Source: Hyphomicrobiales bacterium
GTDB lineage: Bacteria; Pseudomonadota; Alphaproteobacteria; Rhizobiales; Beijerinckiaceae
Reading direction: 5' to 3'
DNA: 64,000 nt
Assembly (NCBI GenBank): GCA_003963405.1
Contig: RXIY01000021.1
Location: 62,001 to 126,000 of the forward strand
Below, piece after piece: positions 1 to 9,546 of the stretch. How positions within the stretch are numbered: position 1 is the stretch's first letter; each line of letters begins with the position of its first letter. A model generated the notes under the pieces. It was given only the letters and a program-made list of their open reading frames with translations, was not told the DNA's origin and ran no database searches. The position numbers were made by a program, and so were the translations under genes.

Positions 1-427
1 GCCGCTTGCGCGATTCGTCGAACAGCCCCTCGGCGGCGAGTTTCTTGCGCCTCTCGTCGAGCAGCGCCATCAGCGCGCCGACGCCGGCGGGCTCCATCGC
101 CTCGATGACGATCTGGTAGGAGGATTTGCCGGGGAAGGTCGTGATGCGGCCGGTGGCGACGACCTCGAGGCCTTCCTGCGGGCGGGTGCGCAGGCGCAGG
201 AAGGTTCCCTTCCAGATCACGGCGTCGAGCCGCGCGCCCTGATCCTTGAGGCAGAAATAGGCGTGGCCGGAAGCGTGCGGGCCGCGATAATTCGAGATTT
301 CGCCGCGCACGCGCACGCGGCCGAAACGGTCCTCGACCGTGCGCTTGAGCGCATTGGCGAGTTCCGTGACGCTGAGCTCGGGGGCGTTGGTTCCTTGCGG
401 AATTGTGAGGTCGTCTTCGGCCTGCAT
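1..427 (-). CDS. xseA: Exodeoxyribonuclease VII large subunit, N-terminal part (cut by window edge)
   Basis: The minus strand reads an open frame from an ATG at 427 to the window edge, giving about 142 residues without a stop. The protein has the OB-fold nucleic-acid-binding domain typical of XseA (residues about 18-110, including [10 protein letters not shown] and [10 protein letters not shown]) and the conserved continuation [20 protein letters not shown]. XseA is the catalytic and DNA-binding subunit of exonuclease VII, which degrades single-stranded DNA together with XseB. The catalytic C-terminal domain lies outside the window. The gene diverges from infA across 230 bp. The family call is secure; only the truncation by the window is abnormal. 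Confidence 0.93.
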   Translation of the reverse strand, partial: MQAEDDLTIPQGTNAPELSVTELANALKRTVEDRFGRVRVRGEISNYRGPHASGHAYFCLKDQGARLDAVIWKGTFLRLRTRPQEGLEVVATGRITTFPGKSSYQIVIEAMEPAGVGALMALLDERRKKLAAEGLFDESRKR

Positions 428-576
428 GGGGCGGACTATGGCGCCTTTCGGCCGGGCGGGCGACTCCGCTTGGCGCCCCTGTCGGGAACCGGCGAGCTTG
501 GCCTTCCGGGCAGGCCGCGCAAACTCTTTGGTTCACAAATGCGACTTTCTCGATTACGTTCCGCGCCGACTCCGCC

Positions 577-601
577 GCCCGACCGGGCGAGCGGGCTTTT
601 T
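577..601 (+). terminator. Terminator-like hairpin upstream of infA
   Basis: GCCCG at 577-581 pairs with CGGGC at 592-596 and is followed directly by TTTTT (597-601). It lies in the divergent xseA-infA gap, 56 bp before the infA start, so it cannot end a known plus-strand gene. It may end a short leader transcript or act as an attenuator. The stem is only 5 bp, so confidence is modest. Confidence 0.4.
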
Positions 602-657
602 GCTTTCCCGCGCTATGTGACCCTTTCGGCAGGGCCAGGGCGCTCAAAAGGAACCAC

Positions 658-876
658 ATGGCGAAGGAAGAACTGCTCGAATTTCCCGGAATCGTCACTG
701 AACTCTTGCCCAGCGCGATGTTTCGGGTAAAGCTCGAGAACGATCATGAGATCATCGCCCACACGGCGGGCAAGATGCGCAAGAACCGCATTCGCGTGCT
801 CGAGGGCGACAAGGTGCTGGTCGAGATGACGCCCTACGACCTTACCAAAGGCCGAATCACCTATCGTTTCCGGTAA
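658..876 (+). CDS. infA: Translation initiation factor IF-1
   Basis: This 72-residue protein is the standard length for bacterial IF-1 and is a single S1/OB-fold domain. The start [11 protein letters not shown], the central [16 protein letters not shown] and the end [13 protein letters not shown] are hallmarks of alphaproteobacterial IF-1. IF-1 binds the ribosomal A site of the 30S subunit with IF-2 and IF-3 during initiation. The gene is followed after 24 bp by maf in the same direction, the usual infA-maf pair. In many relatives this pair follows hisD, UPF0262 and the phosphatase gene directly; here those genes lie about 10 kb away. Confidence 0.98.
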   Translation: MAKEELLEFPGIVTELLPSAMFRVKLENDHEIIAHTAGKMRKNRIRVLEGDKVLVEMTPYDLTKGRITYRFR

Positions 877-900
877 CTCCTTTTCGAGGCGGAGACTTTC

Positions 901-1539
901 GTGACTGCCGACCCCGCCGCTCCCAAGACCAAGCTCGTTCTGGCCTCGGCCTCGCCGCGGCGCCTTGCGCTTTTGCAGCAGGCGGGGCTAGAGGCCGACG
1001 CTTTGCTTCCCGCCGATATCGACGAAACGCCGCAAAGAGGCGAATCGCCCCGCGCGCTGGCTATCCGCCTTGCGAGCGAGAAGGCCGCCGCCGCCGCCAA
1101 GGTGCGCACGGTCCATCCGGATCTGAAGCATTCCTATCTCATCGCCGCCGACACGGTCGTCGCCGTCGGCCGCCGCAGCCTGCCCAAGCCGGACACGACA
1201 GAGGAAGCGGAGGAATGCCTCCAGCTTCTCTCAGGCCGCCAGCATCGCGTCTATACGGCGGTGAGCCTCATCAACCCGCGCGGCTACGAGCGCAAACGGC
1301 TCGTCGAGGCGCGACTGCGCTTCAAGCGGCTGAGTTCGCTCGAGGTCGACGCCTATCTCGCCTCGGGGGAATGGCGCGGCAAGGCGGGCGGCTATGCGAT
1401 TCAGGGTCTCGCGGGAGCCTTTGTCGTGAAGCTCGTCGGCTCCTACACGGCTGTTGTCGGCCTGCCGCTCTACGAGACCGTTTCCCTGCTGGCGGGCGAG
1501 GGCTATCCCGTCCTTCAGCCCTGGTTCGCCAAGGCCTAA
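901..1539 (+). CDS. maf: Maf family nucleoside triphosphate pyrophosphatase
   Basis: A 212-residue Maf/YhdE/YceF-type protein starting at a GTG. The N-terminal substrate-binding motif LASASPRR (residues about 14-21) and the ERK/ESEKA-like region ([10 protein letters not shown]) are present, as are AADTVVAVG and the C-terminal [14 protein letters not shown], all family signatures. Members hydrolyse canonical and modified nucleotides (dTTP, UTP or m7GTP depending on subgroup) and some affect septum formation. It is co-oriented with infA and 24 bp downstream, so the two probably share a transcript. The substrate subgroup cannot be settled from sequence alone. It ends 27 bp before the convergent alr stop. 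Confidence 0.93.
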   Translation: MTADPAAPKTKLVLASASPRRLALLQQAGLEADALLPADIDETPQRGESPRALAIRLASEKAAAAAKVRTVHPDLKHSYLIAADTVVAVGRRSLPKPDTTEEAEECLQLLSGRQHRVYTAVSLINPRGYERKRLVEARLRFKRLSSLEVDAYLASGEWRGKAGGYAIQGLAGAFVVKLVGSYTAVVGLPLYETVSLLAGEGYPVLQPWFAKA

Positions 1540-1566
1540 CGGCGCGCCTTCAAGGATCGTTGGCGG

Positions 1567-2715
1567 CTAACCGCCGACATACCGACGGGCATAGCGCCGC
1601 CCCAGACGCGTGAGCGCCTCATAACCGATGGTGCGGGCGCGGGACGCCAGCTCGTCCACGTCGATCGTATCGCCGAGCAGCTCCACCCAGGCGCCGCGGT
1701 GTGCGGCTTGCGCCGGTGCGTCGGTGACGTCGAGCACAATATAGTCCATCGACACCCGGCCAACGAACGGGCAACGCCGGCCGCCGACCACGGCCTCGCC
1801 GGCCGCCTTGCCGGGCGCGGCGGTGGCGGAAACCGGCAGGCCGTCGGCATAGCCGGCCCCGATGGTCGCGACCCTGGTCGGGCGCTGCGCCATGAAGACC
1901 CCGTCATAGCCGACGGTTTCCCCGGCGGCGAGTTCGCGAACGGAGAGGATTCGAGCGATGAGACTCGCCACGCGTCGCATCGGATTGGCTGCGCCGGGGG
2001 TGGGATTGCCGCCGTAGAGCGCATAGCCGGGGCGCACCAGATCGAGATGCGGCCGCTGCGGCAGAAACACGCCGGAGGAGGCGGCGAGGGAGGCGGGAAC
2101 GCCCGGGAAATACGCCCGCGCCGTCTCGAAGGCGCTGATCTGCTTCGCGTTGACAGGCGCGTCCGGCAATTGCGCGCTGAGGAAATGGCTCATCACCAGC
2201 GTGGGCGAAATTCCGGTTGACCGCGCCGCCGCCTCGGCGGCGTCCGACGGCGCAAAGCCGAGCCGGTTCATGCCGGTGTCAAAGTGGATCGCGGCCTCTA
2301 GCCTGCGGCCAAGGAGGACGCTCGTCGCCGACCATTCCTCCAGTTCGGCGAAAGAGCCGATACAGGGCCTGAGCGCGGCGGCGGCGAGCCGCGGCGCGCA
2401 GCCCGGCGCAACGCCGTCCAGGACATAAATATTCGCGTGGGGCGCGAGCGCCCGCGCGGTCTCGCCCTCTGCGAGATTGGCGACGAAGAAGGTCCTGCAC
2501 CCCGCCGAGGCGAGCGCGCGCATCACCGCGGCCTGGCCGAGCCCATAGCCATCGGCCTTGACCACGGCGCCGCACTCGGTGCCTCGTGCGGCGGACGAGA
2601 GCTGGCGCCAGTTGGCGGCGAGCGCGCCGAGGTCGACGGTCAGCACGCCCGTCTCGATCGGCTCAGACGGATCGATGGCCGCGACAGGGCGCTCGGCGGG
2701 CGAAAGGATTCCCAT
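1567..2715 (-). CDS. alr: Alanine racemase
   Basis: A 382-residue PLP-dependent racemase converting L-alanine to D-alanine for peptidoglycan. The PLP lysine is K53 in VVKADGYGLG. The family motifs HFDTGMNRLG and DLVRPGYALYGG, and the second catalytic tyrosine in VGYDGVF, are all present. Length and domain order (TIM barrel then C-terminal beta domain) are normal. The N-terminus before TVDLGALAANWRQL is about 25 residues longer than a minimal racemase, so a start slightly inside the frame is possible. It is convergent with maf and 64 bp downstream of the UbiH-like gene on the same strand, so the two may be cotranscribed. Confidence 0.95.
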   Translation of the reverse strand: MGILSPAERPVAAIDPSEPIETGVLTVDLGALAANWRQLSSAARGTECGAVVKADGYGLGQAAVMRALASAGCRTFFVANLAEGETARALAPHANIYVLDGVAPGCAPRLAAAALRPCIGSFAELEEWSATSVLLGRRLEAAIHFDTGMNRLGFAPSDAAEAAARSTGISPTLVMSHFLSAQLPDAPVNAKQISAFETARAYFPGVPASLAASSGVFLPQRPHLDLVRPGYALYGGNPTPGAANPMRRVASLIARILSVRELAAGETVGYDGVFMAQRPTRVATIGAGYADGLPVSATAAPGKAAGEAVVGGRRCPFVGRVSMDYIVLDVTDAPAQAAHRGAWVELLGDTIDVDELASRARTIGYEALTRLGRRYARRYVGG

Positions 2716-2779
2716 AGACGGACACCATAGGCCGAAAAATCGGCGAGCGCATGGCGGCGCATGTGGGCGCCGCGGCAGG

Positions 2780-4036
2780 TCAGCCTGCGCGCGCCTCCCG
2801 CACGGCGCGGCGCATCAGACGCGGCAGCACGAGATGCGGCAGCACGCCCTCACGGATCACGGCGCGGCGCAGCGGACCCAGCGCCGCCACGGCGATGAAG
2901 CTGGCGCCGCGGAAGAGATCGACCGGCAGATAGGGGATGATCAGCGAGCGGTTGAGCACGTCGACGCCGTGGGTGCGGAATCCGATGTCGGCGCGACGGT
3001 GCCGGTCGTAGCGGGCGAGGGCGCGCGAGAGTTCGCGCTCGTTGCGCAGATCGACGCTGGCCAGACAATCTTCGAGATCGGCCACGTCGCGCAGGCTCAG
3101 ATTGAGGCCCTGCGCGCCGATCGGCGGGAAGATGTGGCAGGTCTCGCCGACCAGCGCCATGCGGCCGGCGGCGTGTTTCGACACCTGCATGCCGCCCATG
3201 CGGAACTGGCCGATGTCGCTCTCGATGCGCATCGTCCCGAATTCAGACTTGGCGTAGTCCTCGATCTCATATTCGAGTTCCTCGCGCGGCTTGGCGAGGC
3301 GGCGGCGGGCGTCGGCGACGCTCATCAGCCAGACGAGGCTGGAGCGGTGCGGCGCGTCCTCGCGCGGCGGCAGCGGCACGAGCGTGAACGGGCCGGAGCG
3401 CGTGTGCCACTCGGTCGACATGTTGTCGTGGGGGAATTCGTGGCGCAGCATCATCGTGAGGGCGACCTGGGGATAGGTCCATTCCTTCACGTCGATGCCC
3501 GCGACGGCGCGCGCGCGGCTGTTGCGCCCATCGGCGGCGACGAGGAAATCCGCCTCGAGCCGGCGTCCGTCCGAAAGGATCGCGGCCGCGCTCGCGCCGC
3601 TATACTCGTAATCAGCGATGTCCGCGTCGATCAGCTCGATCTCGGGACGCCCGCGTACGAGGTCGAGCAGCACGCCGACGAGGTCGTCGTTCGCGATGTT
3701 GACGCCCAGCGCCGGCAGATCGACCTCACTGGCGCGCAGCGTCAGCTCCGGCACCGGAAAGAGCTGATCAGTGTCGTCGATCATGCGGATCGCCTCGACC
3801 GGGCAGCCCAGCTCCTTCACGCGCTCGAGCGCGCCCAGGGCGTCGAGAAAGCGGATCGATGCCTCGAAGAGCGCCACGGTGCGGCCCGGCAGCGGCGGCG
3901 GAATGCGGCCGACGAGCGCGACCTTCAGCCCCGAGCGGGCGAAGGCCAGCGCGGCGGCGAGGCCCGTGGAGCCCGCCCCGGCAACGAGAATGTCGGTCTT
4001 CGTCGTCGCGCCCGTCCGCGCGGAACCCTCGGTCAT
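2780..4036 (-). CDS. FAD-dependent UbiH/UbiF-family monooxygenase
   Basis: I place the start at the ATG at 4036, which has AGGAG at the right distance, giving 418 residues. The open frame extends to 4153, but the extra 39 residues look noncoding. The N-terminal FAD site is LVAGAGSTGLAAALAFARSG, the middle motif is AADGRNSRARA, and the C-terminal flavin motif is LVGETCHIFPPIGAQGLNLS. These are features of class A flavoprotein hydroxylases of ubiquinone biosynthesis (UbiH, UbiF, UbiL). Such enzymes hydroxylate the quinone ring at the membrane. Which ring position is used cannot be told from sequence, so I give no symbol. Confidence 0.88.
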   Translation of the reverse strand: MTEGSARTGATTKTDILVAGAGSTGLAAALAFARSGLKVALVGRIPPPLPGRTVALFEASIRFLDALGALERVKELGCPVEAIRMIDDTDQLFPVPELTLRASEVDLPALGVNIANDDLVGVLLDLVRGRPEIELIDADIADYEYSGASAAAILSDGRRLEADFLVAADGRNSRARAVAGIDVKEWTYPQVALTMMLRHEFPHDNMSTEWHTRSGPFTLVPLPPREDAPHRSSLVWLMSVADARRRLAKPREELEYEIEDYAKSEFGTMRIESDIGQFRMGGMQVSKHAAGRMALVGETCHIFPPIGAQGLNLSLRDVADLEDCLASVDLRNERELSRALARYDRHRRADIGFRTHGVDVLNRSLIIPYLPVDLFRGASFIAVAALGPLRRAVIREGVLPHLVLPRLMRRAVREARAG

Positions 4037-4200
4037 CACAAAACTCCTGATCCTCACCCCGTTATAGCGGCCCCTGCGGCCGAGGGCGAGACTCTGGCCG
4101 CGATGCGGACAGGTTTCAGGCTCATAGCGCGGTTTCCGGCTGTCTTGTCGCAATCCCGTGCTATCTGAACCGTATTGGCGGTTTATTTCTGGAGGTTTTG

Positions 4201-5172
4201 ATGGTCAAGGCGATCCGCGTTCACCGGCCGGGCGGCCCCGAGGCGCTTCTGCTGGAGGAGGTCGACCTCGCGCCGCCGGCGCCGGGCGAGGTGCAGATTC
4301 GCCACAAGGCCATCGGGGTGAACTACATCGACATCTACCGCCGCACCGGGGCCTATCCCGCCGAGCATCCCTACGTGCCGGGCCACGAGGGCGCCGGGCA
4401 GGTGGTCGCGGTCGGCGAGGGGGTCGAGGATTTCGAGGTCGGCGACCGGGTCGCCTATGTCGGCGCGCTCGGCGGCTATAGCGAGGCGCGCAACATTTCC
4501 GCCGATTCGGTCATTCATCTGCCGAAGTCGATCAGCTACGAGCAGGGCGCCGTCATGATGCTCAAGGGCCTGACCGCGCAATATCTGCTGCGCCGGACCT
4601 TCCGGGTGAAAAAGGGCCATCGCGTGCTGATTCACGCCGGGGCGGGCGGCGTCGGCCAGTTGCTCTGCGAGTGGGCGCGCGCGCTCGGCGCCAAGGTCAT
4701 CGCCACCGTCGGCTCGCCGGAGAAGGCGGCCATCGCCGAGAAGGCTGGGGCGCAGCATACGATCCTCTATCGTGAGGAGAATTTCCCCGAGCGGGTGCGC
4801 GAGATCACGCGCGGCCGGCTTTGCGACGTGGTCTATGACGGGGTCGGGCGGGCGACCTTCCCGGCCTCGCTCGACTGCCTCGCGCCCCTGGGCATGTTCG
4901 TGAGCTTCGGATCGGCTTCCGGTCCGATCGACGCGTTCGACATCAATCTTCTCGCGCAGAAGGGCTCGCTCTATGCGACGCGGCCGTCGCTTTTCACCTA
5001 TATCGCCAGGCGCAAGGATTACGAGGACATGGCCGAGGATATGCTGCGCGCCATCAAGCGCGGCCATCTGACCATCGAGGAGCCGAAGTCTTTTCCGCTC
5101 GCGGACGCCGCAAGCGTTCACGCCGCGCTCGAATCACGCCAAACGGCGGGGTCCATGGTGCTGATCCCCTGA
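4201..5172 (+). CDS. qor: NADPH:quinone oxidoreductase, zinc-independent MDR family
   Basis: A 323-residue medium-chain dehydrogenase/reductase. The start at the ATG at 4201 is supported by GGAGG at 4191-4195; a TTG just upstream adds one codon. The N-terminal GroES-like part has YIDIYRRTGAYP and VPGHEGAG. The NADPH-binding Rossmann part has HAGAGGVGQLLCEWAR and VYDGVG. The zinc-binding residues of alcohol dehydrogenases are absent, as expected for quinone reductases. It probably reduces quinones with NADPH, a detoxifying role. It is divergent from the UbiH-like gene. No gene follows for about 430 bp. Confidence 0.9.
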   Translation: MVKAIRVHRPGGPEALLLEEVDLAPPAPGEVQIRHKAIGVNYIDIYRRTGAYPAEHPYVPGHEGAGQVVAVGEGVEDFEVGDRVAYVGALGGYSEARNISADSVIHLPKSISYEQGAVMMLKGLTAQYLLRRTFRVKKGHRVLIHAGAGGVGQLLCEWARALGAKVIATVGSPEKAAIAEKAGAQHTILYREENFPERVREITRGRLCDVVYDGVGRATFPASLDCLAPLGMFVSFGSASGPIDAFDINLLAQKGSLYATRPSLFTYIARRKDYEDMAEDMLRAIKRGHLTIEEPKSFPLADAASVHAALESRQTAGSMVLIP

Positions 5173-5394
5173 ATTCGGCCTCTGGCGGGCGGTGAGCCTG
5201 CCATGCCGCGCAATTCGCTCGCGCCTGTGGCTTTCGAGACACGGGCTGCGGGCCGGCTGCGCCTAGCCGTCTGCTAAGTTGCTGAATCGGTGCATGTTTC
5301 AAAATCGGACAGCGAGGCGGCCGACGTCCATGAGGACGTGTTTTTGATTGATATCATATCCGATTCGTCCCTCTGTCGGTCTTCGTGACGAAAA

Positions 5395-5513
5395 AGAAAC
5401 GAGCAATTCGTCGCAAACTGATCTATATTTCAGTTGTTCCGGCTTTGAGGTTCCTCCCGCCTCTCGATTAGCCCGAACTGCCTAGAGACCCGGCAAACGC
5501 GCCGGGTTTTTTT
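5395..5513 (+). ncRNA. Candidate small RNA with anti-Shine-Dalgarno loop and own terminator
   Basis: The 435-bp gap between qor and rsfS has no convincing ORF but a series of hairpins. AACTGA (5416-5421) pairs with TCAGTT (5430-5435). GAGG (5447-5450) pairs with CCTC (5460-5463), exposing a loop with CCTCCC. CCCGGC (5489-5494) pairs with GCCGGG (5501-5506), followed by seven T. A three-hairpin RNA with a CCUCC loop and a Rho-independent end is the layout of several alphaproteobacterial trans-acting sRNA families (suhB/MmgR, AbcR and related), known to block ribosome binding. The 5' end is a guess, and I did not identify a clear promoter or a specific family. Confidence 0.5.
5489..5513 (+). 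terminator. Rho-independent terminator
   Basis: CCCGGC (5489-5494), a six-base loop and GCCGGG (5501-5506) are followed by TTTTTTT (5507-5513). It lies 317 bp after qor and before rsfS. It most likely ends the candidate sRNA, or possibly a long qor transcript. Confidence 0.85.
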
Positions 5514-5607
5514 CTGCCTTCGGCGGGTCCAGCGGACCGCTTTCATATTGCAATCGGGACGAAAGGGTTCCATCCTCTGGATGCGGTCAGGCAAGAGGCC
5601 GCGAAGT

Positions 5608-6030
5608 ATGAGGATTGCAACGCTGTCGACGAGTGTTCAACCGGGAGCGGGACGCCCCTCCCAGCCGAGGATCGGCGCCAAAGCGCCGCCAGGCGGCTCG
5701 ATCGTGCAAAATGTTCTCAAGGCTCTGGACGAAACAAAGGCCGAGGACGTCATCTCCATCGATCTGCGCGGAAAGACCGCCCTCGCCGATGAAATGATCA
5801 TCGCGACCGGGCGCTCGACCGTGCATGTCGGAGCCATCGCCGACAAGGCGGTCCGGGCTCTCAAGGATGCGGGCGTCGTCGCGCGCATCGAGGGCCTGCC
5901 CCAGTGCGACTGGGTGCTGATCGACGCCGGCGACGTCATCGTCCACATTTTCCGTCCCGAGGTGCGCCAGTTCTACAACCTCGAGAAGATGTGGGGCGGC
6001 GACCGGCCTGTCGAGATTCGGCTCGTTTGA
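5608..6030 (+). CDS. rsfS: Ribosome silencing factor RsfS
   Basis: From the ATG at 5608 the protein has 140 residues. The conserved RsfS/Iojap domain begins at VLKALDETKAEDVISIDL and continues through ADEMIIATGRSTVHVGAIAD and WVLIDAGDVIVHIFRPEVRQFYNLEKMW, the family signature end. RsfS binds ribosomal protein L14 and keeps the subunits apart in stationary phase or starvation. The frame is open further upstream (to 5548), and a GTG at 5704 would give a 108-residue protein, which is the more common family length. The start is therefore uncertain. rlmH follows after 30 bp, the usual partner in bacteria. Confidence 0.93.
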   Translation: MRIATLSTSVQPGAGRPSQPRIGAKAPPGGSIVQNVLKALDETKAEDVISIDLRGKTALADEMIIATGRSTVHVGAIADKAVRALKDAGVVARIEGLPQCDWVLIDAGDVIVHIFRPEVRQFYNLEKMWGGDRPVEIRLV

Positions 6031-6060
6031 CGCCTTAGACCGCGTCGGGCAGGCCGTTTC

Positions 6061-6540
6061 GTGCGATTGGGGCTCATTTGCGTGGGTCGGCTGAAGGCTG
6101 GTCCCGAGCGAGAGATTTACGCGCGCTACGCCGAGCGCATCGCCGCGCTGCGGCGCATCGGCCTGGAAGGGCTCGACCTCAGGGAACTGGACGAAAGCAA
6201 GGCCAGGAACGCCGCCGAGCGCATGGCGCGGGAGGCGGAAGACATGCTGGCGGTCCTCCCGGCCGACGCCGGGCTCGTCGTCTTCGACGAGCGGGGCAGG
6301 GCGGCGGATAGCGCGGCCTTCGCGAACTTCATCGGCCGCGAGCGAGACGCCGGCCGCAAGGCGCTCTGGTTTGCCGTGGGTGGTTCGGAAGGGCTAGACG
6401 CCAGTATCCGCGCGCGGGCGACGGCGGTCTTTTCGTTCGGGGCGATGACGCTGCCGCATCAACTCGTGCGCATTCTGGCGGCCGAGCAGATTTACCGGGC
6501 CATGACAATCCTGTCGGGCCATCCCTATCACCGGGCCTGA
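6061..6540 (+). CDS. rlmH: 23S rRNA (pseudouridine1915-N3)-methyltransferase
   Basis: A 159-residue SPOUT-class methyltransferase beginning at a GTG. The cofactor-knot motifs FAVGGSEGLD and the C-terminal LPHQLVRILAAEQIYRAM plus GHPYHRA are diagnostic of RlmH. It methylates pseudouridine 1915 in helix 69 of 23S rRNA on assembled 70S ribosomes. The length matches the family (about 155-160). It sits 30 bp downstream of rsfS in an apparent two-gene operon. Its last 13 bases overlap the 3' end of the convergent gene that follows. Confidence 0.97.
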   Translation: MRLGLICVGRLKAGPEREIYARYAERIAALRRIGLEGLDLRELDESKARNAAERMAREAEDMLAVLPADAGLVVFDERGRAADSAAFANFIGRERDAGRKALWFAVGGSEGLDASIRARATAVFSFGAMTLPHQLVRILAAEQIYRAMTILSGHPYHRA

Positions 6541-7214
6541 CCATCGGGCCCTGGCCCCTCCCGCAGATAGCGCCCGTTCACCCAGCCGGCCTGTTTGCGG
6601 GCGTCTTCCACGCGGCACCAGCGCTGGCCACCCGTGTTGCGGCAACCAAGATTCCTGAGCGCCGCCCCATTCGGCGCGTCCGCGACGAGCCTTGCCTTCG
6701 GCGAGGACGTCGCCCGAATCTTGAGCGCGTCCCCGGCCGGAACACCCGTCACCTGCCAGTAATCCGGGCCGCCCGTGAGCCCATCGGCGAAATCAGGGCC
6801 TTTTTCCGCCGCTGCTTTCTTTTGTCCGACTTCGATCGCGAGTGTGTAGGGGGAGACCGCGCCCCGGCGCGCCTCATTGCGCATGAGATAGACGCGGGCG
6901 GTGTAATCGCCGCTGATGGCCGCCTCGCCTGTGAAGATCGAGCCCGCGATAGAGCCATTGAAGAGCGCCTCCTCCGAGCCCGGCGGGTTCACGTTGAAGA
7001 AGGCTTTGCGGCTCGTGAGTCTGATCTTGATCGACTCGCCTGCGCCAGCGGGGAAGACGTAGTCATGCGTGTCGTAGCCCTTCACGGCGCCCCTGACGAC
7101 GGCGCGTCCGTCCTTGAAAGAGACCCGAAGAACTTGCGACGCGTCCTGCGCTTGGGCGCAGGGCGACAAGGCGCCGAGGGCAAGCGCCGCAGCGAGGGTT
7201 AAAAACTGGCGCAT
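6528..7214 (-). CDS. Secreted protein with C-terminal bacterial SH3-like domain
   Basis: From the ATG at 7214 this is a 228-residue protein with a clear Sec signal peptide (MRQFLTLAAALALG to CAQAQ, residues 1-22). A beta-rich middle part (about 30-130, with VFPAGAGESIKIRL) resembles periplasmic inhibitor-type domains. The C-terminal domain (about 165-225, with DALKIRATSSPKARLV and GWVNGRYLRE) matches bacterial SH3 domains, which usually bind cell-wall peptides. Its exact role is unknown. The frame is open to 7277, but the signal peptide fixes the start at 7214. It converges on rlmH with a 13-bp overlap of the 3' ends. Confidence 0.8.
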   Translation of the reverse strand: MRQFLTLAAALALGALSPCAQAQDASQVLRVSFKDGRAVVRGAVKGYDTHDYVFPAGAGESIKIRLTSRKAFFNVNPPGSEEALFNGSIAGSIFTGEAAISGDYTARVYLMRNEARRGAVSPYTLAIEVGQKKAAAEKGPDFADGLTGGPDYWQVTGVPAGDALKIRATSSPKARLVADAPNGAALRNLGCRNTGGQRWCRVEDARKQAGWVNGRYLREGPGPDGQAR

Positions 7215-7316
7215 AGGACTTATCCATGGATCAAACCACGGCACTATGCGCCCGTCCCCCGCCGAGGGCCAGAGCATAAAGCGCCGCAGGCGGAGCAGCG
7301 CGCCAGTGCGCCGCTT

Positions 7317-7784
7317 TTACTGCGGCAGATGCTCTTCGCGCGCCGGCCTTTCCGCGCGAACCGCTTGCAGGCGCTCCATGGCGTCCTCCACCTGCCGGAA
7401 ATCGCCGCGCAAGGCTTTCAGCGCGTAGCGTTCGCGGTCGATTTCGCGCTGGGTGCGGAAGCCCAGGCGACGGAGAACCGGGAGCGGCGGACACCAGCCC
7501 TGAAGGGCGTGTTGCAGCAGGAAGCCCGCGACGAGGACGGGCAGGGCGAGCCACCGGCGATCGACGGCGAAGCCGAGGGTGAGCCCGGCGAGGGCGAAGA
7601 TCGAGGCGTTGGCCTCGAGCGCCCGCTCGATGTCCCATTCCCGGTCGAGATGATGGAGCCTTTCCTCGATCCGTTCAGGATGCAGGGCAAAATAGACGAG
7701 CCGCTCCAGCATTTGCGCGTGGATCGTGCGGTTGACGGCCTCGTCGGTATGGCGCTGGACCCGGTCCGCGGCGACGGTAGCCAT
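7317..7784 (-). CDS. DUF2892-type small membrane protein
   Basis: The coding part is the last 155 residues of a much longer minus-strand frame that otherwise shadows purA. I start it at the ATG at 7784 (MATVAADRVQRHTDEAVN). Residues about 50-90 (ANASIFALAGLTLGFAV, then LALPVLVAGFLLQHALQG) form two hydrophobic segments as in DUF2892/YgaP-like inner-membrane proteins. The C-terminus (EIDRERYALKALRGDF and onward) is charged and helical. Function is not known. It diverges from purA. Confidence 0.7.
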   Translation of the reverse strand: MATVAADRVQRHTDEAVNRTIHAQMLERLVYFALHPERIEERLHHLDREWDIERALEANASIFALAGLTLGFAVDRRWLALPVLVAGFLLQHALQGWCPPLPVLRRLGFRTQREIDRERYALKALRGDFRQVEDAMERLQAVRAERPAREEHLPQ

Positions 7785-7817
7785 TGTCGTGACCCTCTTG
7801 GTCGTGACCCCCTTGAA

Positions 7818-7966
7818 CGCCCCGCGTTTCGGGGCGATCCAACGCCAACCGCGCAGCGGCCGGGATGTTCCTGAAGGGCTGAATCTTGCGCGGTCTTTAC
7901 GATCCGGCCATCCTGCGGTAAACCCCGCCCGTAACGAGCCCTTCGCGTTACCGCGCGGGGCTTTTT
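7818..7966 (+). promoter_or_regulatory. Structured leader of purA with two GC-rich hairpins
   Basis: Two hairpins stand between the divergent DUF2892 gene and purA. The first is CGCCCCG (7818-7824) pairing with CGGGGCG (7830-7836) across a CGTTT loop. The second is two-part: CCCCGC (7923-7928) with GCGGGG (7955-7960), and inside it GTAACG (7931-7936) with CGTTAC (7946-7951), followed by C and TTTTT (7962-7966). The second has the form of an intrinsic terminator 28 bp before the purA start, with no plus-strand gene upstream. Premature termination or attenuation of purA is my inference. Confidence 0.55.
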
Positions 7967-7994
7967 GTCGTTTCGGACAGCGCGAAGAAGCATC

Positions 7995-9290
<1,296 letters not shown>

Positions 9291-9346
9291 CTGTCGCTCT
9301 CGCCCTCGCGCGCTAGCTACCCATTCGTGAGAGTGGGAGACGGGCG

Positions 9347-9538
9347 ATGGACGAAGACGCGTTCAACATGGCGGTTCGCAAGTTCCTCAAGGAGGTGGGC
9401 GTCACCTCCCAGCGGGAGATCGAGCGCGTCGTGCGCGAGCACAAGGTCAACGGCGGCAAGTTGAAATTGCGCATGACGCTGACCGCCGAGGGAACGCCGC
9501 TCGAACATGTGGTTGATGCGGAAATCGACGTGTCCTGA
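9347..9538 (+). CDS. DUF6494-like small conserved protein
   Basis: A 63-residue protein starting at an ATG with GGGAG upstream. The N-terminal half (MDEDAFNMAVRKFLKEVGV then TSQREIERVVRE) is helical and the second half is a beta hairpin (KLKLRMTLTAEGTPLEHVV). This pattern matches a small family seen in alphaproteobacteria that I recall as DUF6494. Function is unknown. It lies 56 bp after purA and ends 8 bp before the stop of the convergent VOC gene. Confidence 0.75.
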   Translation: MDEDAFNMAVRKFLKEVGVTSQREIERVVREHKVNGGKLKLRMTLTAEGTPLEHVVDAEIDVS

Positions 9539-9546
9539 CGCCGCCT

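Noticed and set aside
2558-4168. Long plus-strand frame of 536 codons
   Set aside because: It is the shadow of the UbiH-like monooxygenase on the minus strand; its translation is low-complexity Arg/Ala/Gly-rich without domain or ribosome-binding site.
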